Shown here piece after piece: positions 1 through 5,922 of a DNA stretch of 8,686 nucleotides. The notes below the pieces were generated by a model. It saw nothing but the letters and a program-made list of their open reading frames with translations, did not search any database and was not told where the DNA came from. The position numbers and the translations under genes were made by a program. Positions within the stretch are counted from its first letter, which is position 1. Each line of letters starts with the position of its first letter. Origin of the DNA: Rhodospirillaceae bacterium (lineage in GTDB: Bacteria; Pseudomonadota; Alphaproteobacteria; Rhodospirillales; Magnetovibrionaceae); contig JAOUJU010000067.1 of assembly GCA_029883045.1 (NCBI GenBank), positions 1 to 8,686 on the forward strand. Reading direction: 5' to 3'.

Positions 1-554
1 ATGCGGTGTGGCTAGTGGAACATCCACCACTTTATACCGCCGGCACCAGCGCCAATGACGCCGATCTTTTAGATGAGGAAAAGTTCCCAGTTTTTAAAAC
101 TGGGCGCGGTGGCCAACATACATATCACGGCCCCGGCCAGCGGGTTGGCTATGTGATGATGGATTTAAAAAATCGCAAATCAGATGTTAGACGTTTTGTT
201 TTCGATCTTGAGGAATGGATGATACGCACCGCAGCACATTTTGATGTAACTGCCATGCGCCGCGAAGGCCGAGTCGGCATCTGGGTTCAGCGAAATGATG
301 GCAGCGGATTGGAAGATAAAATTGGTGCAATCGGCGTGAGGGTACGTAAATGGGTTAGCTTTCACGGTATTGCATTCAACGTGCATCCCGACCTTACGCA
401 TTTTTCAGGTATTGTTCCATGTGGCGTTGCCCAACACGGGGTAACGTCATTGCACGCATTAGGTATTGATGCATCAATGACCGATGTAGACAAAGTAATG
501 CGAAATGTTTTTGAAGAAGTCTTTGCCCGCAAAACGGCTGATAGCAGTTTTTAA
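1..554 (+). CDS. lipB: Octanoyltransferase LipB (lipoate biosynthesis), 5' end cut off by window edge
   Basis: LipB moves the octanoyl group from octanoyl-ACP onto the lipoyl-domain lysine of 2-oxoacid dehydrogenases and the glycine cleavage H protein in the cytoplasm; LipA then inserts sulfur. The reading frame is open from base 3, so the GTG at base 6 is probably internal. Counting that GTG as residue 1, the family landmarks are EHPPLYTAG (5-13), GRGGQHTYHGPGQ (33-45), the active-site lysine in DKIGAIGVRVRKW (K105, bases 318-320), SFHGIAFNV (118-126), and the acyl-accepting cysteine in GIVPCGV (C139, bases 420-422). Both catalytic residues are present, so the enzyme looks functional. About 35-45 N-terminal residues are missing by comparison with the usual 210-230 residue length. 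It ends in TAA at 552-554, 5 bp from the stop of the convergent acylphosphatase gene. No clear hairpin terminator is visible between them. Confidence 0.95.
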   Translation, partial: AVWLVEHPPLYTAGTSANDADLLDEEKFPVFKTGRGGQHTYHGPGQRVGYVMMDLKNRKSDVRRFVFDLEEWMIRTAAHFDVTAMRREGRVGIWVQRNDGSGLEDKIGAIGVRVRKWVSFHGIAFNVHPDLTHFSGIVPCGVAQHGVTSLHALGIDASMTDVDKVMRNVFEEVFARKTADSSF

Positions 555-559
555 AAAAT

Positions 560-847
560 TTAATCATCGCTAAGCGTGTGAAAGCCCGGTTCAGGCAATG
601 CATTATAATTTTCAGTTATTTTAATATCGCTAACGTTGGCCAGTGGTGGGCCTTTTTTGCACGCCGCAATCATTTTTTCTACATTTTGTTTGGGCCCTGA
701 AAAAACCGCTTCGACCGTTTTGTCTTGTTTGTTTCTTACCCAGCCGTTTAGTGATAATTTATCAGCTTCTTTTTTACACCAGGCGCGATACCACACGCCT
801 TGTACGCGACCGCTTATTATTACGTGAACAGAAATTAAATCAGTCAT
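560..847 (-). CDS. acyP: Acylphosphatase
   Basis: This small cytoplasmic enzyme (95 aa, the usual length) hydrolyses carboxyl-phosphate mixed anhydrides such as acyl phosphates and carbamoyl phosphate. The sequence shows the full family signature: a first beta strand, the phosphate-binding loop GRVQGVWYR (residues 13-21) with the catalytic arginine R21, and GWVRN (35-39) with the water-positioning asparagine N39. The conserved KGPP turn is at 65-68 and the C-terminal GFH strand at 88-90. Tryptophan replaces the more common glycine in the loop (GVWYR rather than GVGYR), a variant I recall from alphaproteobacterial members. The ATG is 11 bp after the TGA of the upstream acylphosphatase-like gene, with no strong Shine-Dalgarno, so translation may depend on the upstream gene. 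It is the last gene of the pcc cluster. The physiological substrate cannot be told from sequence. Confidence 0.93.
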   Translation of the reverse strand: MTDLISVHVIISGRVQGVWYRAWCKKEADKLSLNGWVRNKQDKTVEAVFSGPKQNVEKMIAACKKGPPLANVSDIKITENYNALPEPGFHTLSDD

Positions 848-858
848 TTAAACAATGC

Positions 859-1275
859 TCAAACTTCGCTGGGCGAAAGATGGTGAAAACCGCTCCATAA
901 CGGCTCGTCACCATGCAAGGCTTTTTCTTCGACCAAAAGCATATCAACCGGGCGCGGTCCTTCGCGCAGAAATTCCAACATTTGGCGAACGTCGCCTGTA
1001 TCACCCGCCAACAACACATCCATCTCGCCGTCGTTTCGGTTTCTAGCCCAACCATCAAGGTGCAACTGCACCGCCTCTTCTACCAACCAGCGGATAAAGC
1101 TTTCTTCTTTTACCAAGCCCCTAAGGGTAAGGCGGACAACCCGGTCATGGTGTGGAAATTGTGGGGCGATGTGGGAATTGCGGGTAGATATTCTTTTTTT
1201 CTTAGGATTATTTTTTTTACTAAGGTCTGCTGACGAACGAAATGGAATTACATTATCTGTTTTTCCTGTCGTCAT
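859..1275 (-). CDS. Divergent acylphosphatase-fold protein with degenerate active-site loop and basic N-terminal extension
   Basis: This 138-residue protein has no obvious named family by eye, but residues 46-138 align with the neighbouring acylphosphatase at a constant offset of 40 residues over most of the fold. My hand count gives 18 identities over 72 ungapped positions, including the glycine opening the loop (G53), GWARN (75-79, so the catalytic asparagine is kept as N79), EGP (105-107) and, after a one-residue insertion, GFH (129-131). The phosphate loop is not kept: GRVQGVWYR becomes GLVKEESFI, putting I61 where the catalytic arginine should be, with an arginine one position later (R62). 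Residues 1-45 form an extra, probably disordered segment rich in lysine (KKNNPKKKR at 20-28). The ATG at 1275 is supported by an AAGGA Shine-Dalgarno at 1286-1290, 10 nt upstream. It lies 36 bp after pccA and 11 bp before acyP. I infer a duplicated acylphosphatase that has lost catalysis and may be a binding or regulatory protein. An altered enzyme using R62 is possible. Confidence 0.8.
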   Translation of the reverse strand: MTTGKTDNVIPFRSSADLSKKNNPKKKRISTRNSHIAPQFPHHDRVVRLTLRGLVKEESFIRWLVEEAVQLHLDGWARNRNDGEMDVLLAGDTGDVRQMLEFLREGPRPVDMLLVEEKALHGDEPLWSGFHHLSPSEV

Positions 1276-1311
1276 AGGTGGGGCATCCTTTTTTTATTAT
1301 TAGGTCCAGCG

Positions 1312-3336
1312 TTATTCAAATTCGACAATAATTTGATCAACCGCAAGGCTGTCTCCGGGGGTGGCCTTTATTTCTTTTACAATACCGTCTTGTTGGGCGC
1401 GAAGCACGTTTTCCATTTTCATGGCTTCAATTACGGCCAGTTCTTCACCTGCTTTTACTTCTTGTCCCTTGCTCACCGCCAATGACAGCAAAAGCCCCGG
1501 CATCGGCGACATCAACAAACGTGAGGTATCGCTAACACGTTTTTCCGGCATCATATCAAAGAATCCGCTGGCTAGTTTCGATAAAACATGGACATCAAGG
1601 ATGGTTCCGGAATGGCTTATTTGGTAGCCAACCTGCAAACGGTTTATTTGTAGTATTGCAGGTGTACCTGAAATATCTGCCGTAAATACCGCATCGCCAG
1701 TCTGCCAGTCTGAGATTACTTTTAGTTTTTGCGGTGCAATCCCCTTGGCTTTGGAAATTATTTCAACATTCCAGCCGCCTGTAAAAGGTTCAACCAACAC
1801 TGAAACCTTGATTCCATTAATGTGTACCACCCATTCGTTACAAACAGCCCTATCGCGTCCAGGAACCCGCCCCGATATAAGGGCTGCTCGCATTTGGTAT
1901 GCCATATGAACAGACGCCGCCACCGCAACCAAATGGGCGGGGTTATCGTGTGGCACATTGGCAGAGCTAAACCCACTTGGGTATTCATCTGCAATAAAAT
2001 TGGTTGAAAGATCACCTTTGGCAAAACGCGGGTGGCAAACCAGAGCCGAAAGAAATGAAATATTATTTCTGACGCCACGAATATAAAATTCATCAAGGGC
2101 GTGGCGCATGTGTTTGATTGCCTCGGACCGGTTTTTTCCGTAGCTAACCAGTTTGGCAATCATTGGGTCATAATGCATTGAAATTTCGCCGCCTTCATAG
2201 ACACCGCTATCAACCCGAACATTTTTTGATCCCTGCGGTTCGGAATATTTTGATAGACGCCCAATTGATGGCAAAAACCCACGAAATGGATCTTCGGCGT
2301 AAATCCGACTTTCAATTGCCCAGCCGTTTATTTTAAGATCAGCTTGTTTAAACGGTAATTTTTCCCCAGCGGCAATGCGTATCATTAGTTCAACCAAATC
2401 AAGGCCAGTTATTTTTTCCGTTACTGGGTGCTCAACCTGTAGGCGGGTATTCATTTCCAAAAAATAAAAGTTCTTTTTAGAATCAACTATGAATTCAACC
2501 GTACCGGCCGAAACATATTTTACCGCTTTGGCTAGTTTTACCGCCTGCGCACCCATAGCGGCACGTGTTTTTTCATCCAAAAACGGACTTGGGGCTTCTT
2601 CAATTACTTTTTGATGGCGCCGTTGGATGGAGCATTCGCGTTCAAACAAGTAAACCGTGTTACCAAAGCTATCAGCCAGAACCTGTATTTCAATATGACG
2701 CGGGTTTTCAATATATTTTTCCATGAAAACCCGGTCATCACCAAAACTGGATTTTGCTTCGCGCACTGCAGAAACAAAAGCCTCGATTACATCTGTTTCG
2801 TTTTTGCAAACACGCATTCCCTTGCCGCCGCCACCAGCCGATGCTTTTAGCATTACCGGATAGCCTATTTTTTTAGCGACACTTAATGCTTCTTTTTCGT
2901 TTTTTAGTGCGGCAGTATGGCCGGGAATAACATTAACACCGTTTTTTTCCGCCAATTTTTTAGATTCAATTTTATCGCCCATGGCTTTGATTGCCAGTTC
3001 ATTGGGGCCAATAAATGTTATGCCTGCTTTTTTTAAGGCCCGGCCAAAAGCCGCATTTTCAGATAAAAACCCATAACCCGGATGCACCGCCTCTGCGCCC
3101 GTTTGTTTTATGGCGTTCATTATGGATTTGATATTTAGATAGCTTTCTGAGCTGGGTGGCGGGCCAACGCATACTGCCTCATCGGCGTGCGATACATGCA
3201 GGGCATCAATGTCGGCCTCGGAATAAATAGCAACCGTTTTAATGCCCATTTCCCGGGCCGAGCGAATTACCCGACACGCAATTTCACCGCGATTGGCAAT
3301 GAGTATTTTTTTGAACGGTTTTGTTTTTTTGACCAT
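1312..3336 (-). CDS. pccA: Propionyl-CoA carboxylase alpha subunit (biotin carboxylase + BCCP)
   Basis: This subunit uses ATP and bicarbonate to carboxylate biotin, then presents carboxybiotin to the PccB carboxyltransferase. At 674 residues it has the usual PCC alpha length. Domains in order: biotin carboxylase N-terminal domain (KKILIANRGEIACRVIR, 9-25); ATP-grasp with the glycine-rich loop AGGGGKGM (167-174); catalytic region HQKVIEEAPSP (241-251) and MNTRLQVEHPVTE (295-307); C-terminal biotin carboxylase lobe to about 450; a less conserved BT linker domain (about 460-600) that docks the beta subunit; and a BCCP domain with biotin attachment motif EAMKM (biotinyl lysine K640, bases 1417-1419). 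I chose the ATG at 3334-3336 over an adjacent in-frame TTG at 3337-3339. It is only 6 bp after the TGA of the small membrane protein gene, so translation is probably coupled. A methylcrotonyl- or other acyl-CoA carboxylase alpha subunit is less likely given the partner PccB. Confidence 0.92.
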   Translation of the reverse strand: MVKKTKPFKKILIANRGEIACRVIRSAREMGIKTVAIYSEADIDALHVSHADEAVCVGPPPSSESYLNIKSIMNAIKQTGAEAVHPGYGFLSENAAFGRALKKAGITFIGPNELAIKAMGDKIESKKLAEKNGVNVIPGHTAALKNEKEALSVAKKIGYPVMLKASAGGGGKGMRVCKNETDVIEAFVSAVREAKSSFGDDRVFMEKYIENPRHIEIQVLADSFGNTVYLFERECSIQRRHQKVIEEAPSPFLDEKTRAAMGAQAVKLAKAVKYVSAGTVEFIVDSKKNFYFLEMNTRLQVEHPVTEKITGLDLVELMIRIAAGEKLPFKQADLKINGWAIESRIYAEDPFRGFLPSIGRLSKYSEPQGSKNVRVDSGVYEGGEISMHYDPMIAKLVSYGKNRSEAIKHMRHALDEFYIRGVRNNISFLSALVCHPRFAKGDLSTNFIADEYPSGFSSANVPHDNPAHLVAVAASVHMAYQMRAALISGRVPGRDRAVCNEWVVHINGIKVSVLVEPFTGGWNVEIISKAKGIAPQKLKVISDWQTGDAVFTADISGTPAILQINRLQVGYQISHSGTILDVHVLSKLASGFFDMMPEKRVSDTSRLLMSPMPGLLLSLAVSKGQEVKAGEELAVIEAMKMENVLRAQQDGIVKEIKATPGDSLAVDQIIVEFE

Positions 3337-3342
3337 CAATAA

Positions 3343-3591
3343 TCATCCATTGTTTTCACGACGGTTACCTTCGAACCTTTGCATTAGGCGACGCGTGCGT
3401 GGAACCAGATAAACCCCACCGCCCAGCAAAACCACAACAAATAATGGCCATTGCGGCAGGTACGTAACGTTAGCCCAGATAGAAACAAATGCGGCAGCAA
3501 AATACATTAATATTTGCGCGGCAATTCGGCCCAAATCGCGCGAGTTTTGCTTGTGTAGTTCTTGGTTTATGACATTTGGGTCTACGGTCAT
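3343..3591 (-). CDS. Small two-helix membrane protein between pccB and pccA, unknown function
   Basis: I do not recognise this 82-residue protein. It has a polar N-terminus, a hydrophobic segment at about 23-45 (ILMYFAAAFVSIWANVTYL), a proline break, a second hydrophobic segment at about 49-64 (PLFVVVLLGGGVYLVP), then a strongly basic tail (RTRRLMQRF and NRREN, 65-80). The positive-inside rule suggests a hairpin in the inner membrane with both ends in the cytoplasm. The frame is open upstream to a GTG at 3639 inside the pccB coding region (98 aa). I prefer the ATG at 3589-3591, which falls 17 bp after the pccB stop, because the extra residues carry no obvious signal; neither start has a good Shine-Dalgarno. 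It sits between the two subunit genes of one enzyme, with pccA starting 6 bp after its stop, so it is almost certainly co-transcribed with them. A role in tethering or regulating the carboxylase would be a guess. That it is a real gene rests on its tight packing and its hydrophobic-plus-basic composition. Confidence 0.7.
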   Translation of the reverse strand: MTVDPNVINQELHKQNSRDLGRIAAQILMYFAAAFVSIWANVTYLPQWPLFVVVLLGGGVYLVPRTRRLMQRFEGNRRENNG

Positions 3592-3608
3592 TTTAATATT
3601 TACATTTT

Positions 3609-5141
3609 CTACAACGGAATATTGCCGTGTTTTTTCCACGGATTTTCAATTTTTTTGTTCTTTAACATACGCAACGAACGGCAAATGCGCACGCGCGTAT
3701 TATGCGGCATGATTACATCATCAATGAAACCACGTTGGGCAGCAATAAATGGGTTGGCAAATCGTTCGCGGTATTCATCGGTGCGTAATTTTATCTTTTC
3801 TTCACTATCAAGATCACCGCGGAAAATAATTTCAACCGCACCCTTGGGCCCCATAACCGCAATTTCGGCGCTGGGCCATGCAAAGTTTACATCACCACGA
3901 AGAGGTTTTGAGCTCATCACATCATATGCCCCACCATATGCTTTACGGGTAATTATGGTTACCTTGGGAACAGTAGATTCTGCATAGGCATAAAGCAGCT
4001 TTGCCCCGTGTTTTATAATTCCGCCTAGCTCTTGCGCGGTGCCCGGCAAAAACCCCGGCACATCAACAAAGGTAATGATTGGAATATTAAAAGCATCGCA
4101 AAACCGTACAAAGCGTGCAGCCTTGATTGACGAGTCAATATCCAAACACCCCGCCAGCACCATCGGTTGGTTGGCAACAATGCCAATGGTTGAACCTTCC
4201 ATCCGGGCGAAGCCAATAATTATGTTGGCGGCATAATTGGGCTGCAATTCAAAAAAATCACCTTCATCAACAACTTTTTCGATTAATTCTTTCATGTCGT
4301 AAGGTTTGTTGGCATTGGCAGGAACCAATGTATCCAATGACATTTCCGCGCGCTCGGGGCTGTCGGGTGTCGGGCGAACAGGTGGTTGTTCACGATTATT
4401 GGCAGGCAAAAAATCAACAAAGCGACGTAGGTATAAAAGCGCCTCGGCATCATTGGCAAAAGCATCGTGCGCAACACCTGATTTAGATGTGTGGGTGGTA
4501 GCCCCACCTAAATCTTCGTGGGTTACCTCTTCGTGGGTAACGGTTTTCACAACGTCAGGTCCGGTAACAAACATATATGAAGTATCTTCGACCATAAAAA
4601 TGAAATCGGTAATGGCTGGCGAATAAACCGCCCCGCCCGCGCACGGGCCCATAATTACCGATATTTGCGGTATCACCCCTGATGCTTCAACGTTACGCTG
4701 GAATACTTCGGCGTAACCAGAAAGCGATGACACCCCTTCTTGGATGCGCGCACCGCCGGAATCATTAAGCCCGATTACCGGCGCACCGACCTTCATCGCT
4801 TGATCCATTATTTTGCAAATTTTTGCGGCGTGTGATTCCGATAGCGAACCGCCAAACACGGTAAAATCTTGTGAAAAAACAAATATCAGCCTGCCGTTGA
4901 TGGTGCCGTATCCGGTAACCACCCCATCACCGGGAATGGTTTGTTTGTCCATACCAAAATCTATACAGCGATGCTCAACGAACATATCCCATTCTTCAAA
5001 GGTTCCGGGATCCAACAATAATTCAATGCGTTCGCGCGCACTAAGTTTGCCCTTGGCGTGCTGGCGCGATATGCGCTCTTTGCCACCACCAAGGCGCGCG
5101 CGTTCGCGTCTTTTTTCAAGTTCGTCTATGATTTTACGCAT
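3609..5141 (-). CDS. pccB: Propionyl-CoA carboxylase beta subunit (carboxyltransferase)
   Basis: PccB transfers CO2 from carboxybiotin on PccA to propionyl-CoA, giving methylmalonyl-CoA, and works as the hexameric core of the alpha6-beta6 complex. At 510 residues it has the family's usual length and reads closely like alphaproteobacterial PccB end to end, finishing in NPWKKHGNIPL. Visible features: N-terminal ARLGGGKERI (15-24) and GKLSARERIELLLD (31-44); the N-lobe oxyanion-hole and biotin region with DSGGARIQEG (127-136) and GPCAGGAVYSP (165-175); the C-lobe with NQPMVLAGCLDIDSS (324-338), VDVPGFLPGTAQE (359-371) and RKAYGGAYDVMSSK (399-412). D407 in that last motif corresponds, as far as I recall, to the residue shown to influence propionyl versus acetyl choice in Streptomyces PccB. 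The ATG at 5139-5141 follows a purine-rich AAAGGG about 13 nt upstream. It is the first gene of the cluster and reads away from yciB. No methylmalonyl-CoA mutase or epimerase gene is in the window. Confidence 0.94.
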   Translation of the reverse strand: MRKIIDELEKRRERARLGGGKERISRQHAKGKLSARERIELLLDPGTFEEWDMFVEHRCIDFGMDKQTIPGDGVVTGYGTINGRLIFVFSQDFTVFGGSLSESHAAKICKIMDQAMKVGAPVIGLNDSGGARIQEGVSSLSGYAEVFQRNVEASGVIPQISVIMGPCAGGAVYSPAITDFIFMVEDTSYMFVTGPDVVKTVTHEEVTHEDLGGATTHTSKSGVAHDAFANDAEALLYLRRFVDFLPANNREQPPVRPTPDSPERAEMSLDTLVPANANKPYDMKELIEKVVDEGDFFELQPNYAANIIIGFARMEGSTIGIVANQPMVLAGCLDIDSSIKAARFVRFCDAFNIPIITFVDVPGFLPGTAQELGGIIKHGAKLLYAYAESTVPKVTIITRKAYGGAYDVMSSKPLRGDVNFAWPSAEIAVMGPKGAVEIIFRGDLDSEEKIKLRTDEYRERFANPFIAAQRGFIDDVIMPHNTRVRICRSLRMLKNKKIENPWKKHGNIPL

Positions 5142-5307
5142 ACTTTAAAGCCACCCTTTAATTACTATTTTTCTTAGCATGTATAGTGCCTTTATGCACC
5201 TTAGAAATGGCGTTTCGCGGCCATGTCGCAATGGTAGATGCCGCCTTATTTAAAAAATTATATTTAGCGGTTTTAACGATGGTTTAAGCCTGATATAAGC
5301 CAAGAAC
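5142..5307. promoter_or_regulatory. Divergent intergenic spacer between pccB and yciB, probable promoters both ways
   Basis: These 166 bp separate the start codons of two divergently read genes, so they should hold a promoter for each. For pccB (minus strand), TATACAT (complement of 5179-5185) is a fair -10 box, but the -35 position 16-17 bp further up is a poor match (about TTTCTA). A small inverted repeat, GTGC-N6-GCAC (5186-5199), lies in the spacer of that candidate promoter; its 4-bp arms may be chance. For yciB (plus strand), TATATT (5259-5264) and TATAAG (5294-5299) are -10-like, both without a good -35. I looked for the tandem TTTGCAAA-type palindromes reported for the alphaproteobacterial regulator PccR and did not see them. 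Short reading frames in the spacer, up to a 26-codon frame at 5207-5287, show no family features. No riboswitch-like structure is evident. Confidence 0.4.
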
Positions 5308-5898
5308 ATGAGCGACAGCATCACCAAAACAACTGCCAACCAGCCCGTTAATCATGGCCTTAAAATGGCCCTTGAAATGGGCCCGCTTTTAATATTTTTT
5401 GTAGTTAATGCAAAATGGGGGATCATGACGGCTACCGCAACATTCATGGTGGCCACCACTATTTCGCTTATATTTTCATATATAAAAACTAGACGCCTGC
5501 CCGCCATTTTGCTGATTGGTGGATTTTTTATTATGGTTTTTGGTGGTCTTACCATTGCGCTTGATGATGATATGTTCATTAAGTTAAAGCCAACCATTGT
5601 AAACACCCTTTTTGCATCTGCGCTTTTTGTCGGACTAGCAACCGGGCGCAATTTTCTTAAAAACGTATTTGAAAGCGCAATACATATTGACGATGAGGGC
5701 TGGCGCAAACTCACATGGCGATGGGCTTGGTTTTTTATATTGTTGGCAATATTAAATGAATTTGTTTGGCGCACGCAAACAACTGATATATGGGTAAGCT
5801 TCAAAGTATTTGGAATTATGCCGCTTACGTTGGTGTTTAGCTTTACCCAATTACCACTAATTTTCCGTCATCAAATTGAAGAAAAGGTTGAGCCTTAA
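5308..5898 (+). CDS. yciB: Inner-membrane septation protein A, YciB/IspZ family
   Basis: YciB (IspZ) is a polytopic inner-membrane protein connected with cell division and envelope integrity; its biochemical role is not settled. The 196-residue protein has five or six hydrophobic segments, at about 22-38, 40-58, 65-84, 97-112, 137-154 and 165-186. Family landmarks are the opening KMALEMGPLLIFFVVNAKWGI (split around 19-39), the FGGLT turn (78-82), DDDMFIKLKPTI (86-97), WRKLTWRWAWFF (132-143), and TDIWVSFKVFG (159-169), which matches the usual TDTWVNFKLFG. Length is in the typical 180-200 range. The ATG at 5308 lacks a clear Shine-Dalgarno (only AAG about 5 nt upstream), and a -10-like TATAAG ends 8 nt before it, so leaderless translation is possible but unproven. 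It is divergent from pccB and convergent with the ATP12 gene, with 24 bp between stops, and appears to be monocistronic here. Confidence 0.92.
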   Translation: MSDSITKTTANQPVNHGLKMALEMGPLLIFFVVNAKWGIMTATATFMVATTISLIFSYIKTRRLPAILLIGGFFIMVFGGLTIALDDDMFIKLKPTIVNTLFASALFVGLATGRNFLKNVFESAIHIDDEGWRKLTWRWAWFFILLAILNEFVWRTQTTDIWVSFKVFGIMPLTLVFSFTQLPLIFRHQIEEKVEP

Positions 5899-5922
5899 AT
5901 CCGCATATAAACGAATGCAGTT

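Noticed and set aside
545..565. AT-rich palindrome TTTTTAAAAA between lipB and acyP as a bidirectional terminator
   Set aside because: It has no GC-rich stem, so it is not a credible intrinsic hairpin terminator.
1758..2159. A 133-codon minus-strand frame inside pccA in another frame
   Set aside because: pccA is intact through this region, so this is neither evidence of a frameshift nor a supported overlapping gene.
3562..3987. A 141-codon plus-strand frame opposite the end of pccB
   Set aside because: It lies antisense to a well-supported pccB frame and has no recognisable domain; the translated sequence looks like a complement shadow.
5186..5199. Inverted repeat GTGC-N6-GCAC upstream of pccB as an operator
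   Set aside because: Arms of 4 bp are expected by chance, and it does not resemble the PccR-type palindromes; noted only within the spacer description.
5207..5287. A 26-codon plus-strand frame in the pccB-yciB spacer, starting MAFRGHVA
   Set aside because: It is too short to judge, has no Shine-Dalgarno and matches no family; it could be a leader peptide for yciB, but nothing supports that.
5352..5804. A 150-codon minus-strand frame opposite yciB
   Set aside because: It is fully antisense to a clear YciB family protein. Its composition is what the reverse complement of a membrane protein gives, and it shows no domain.
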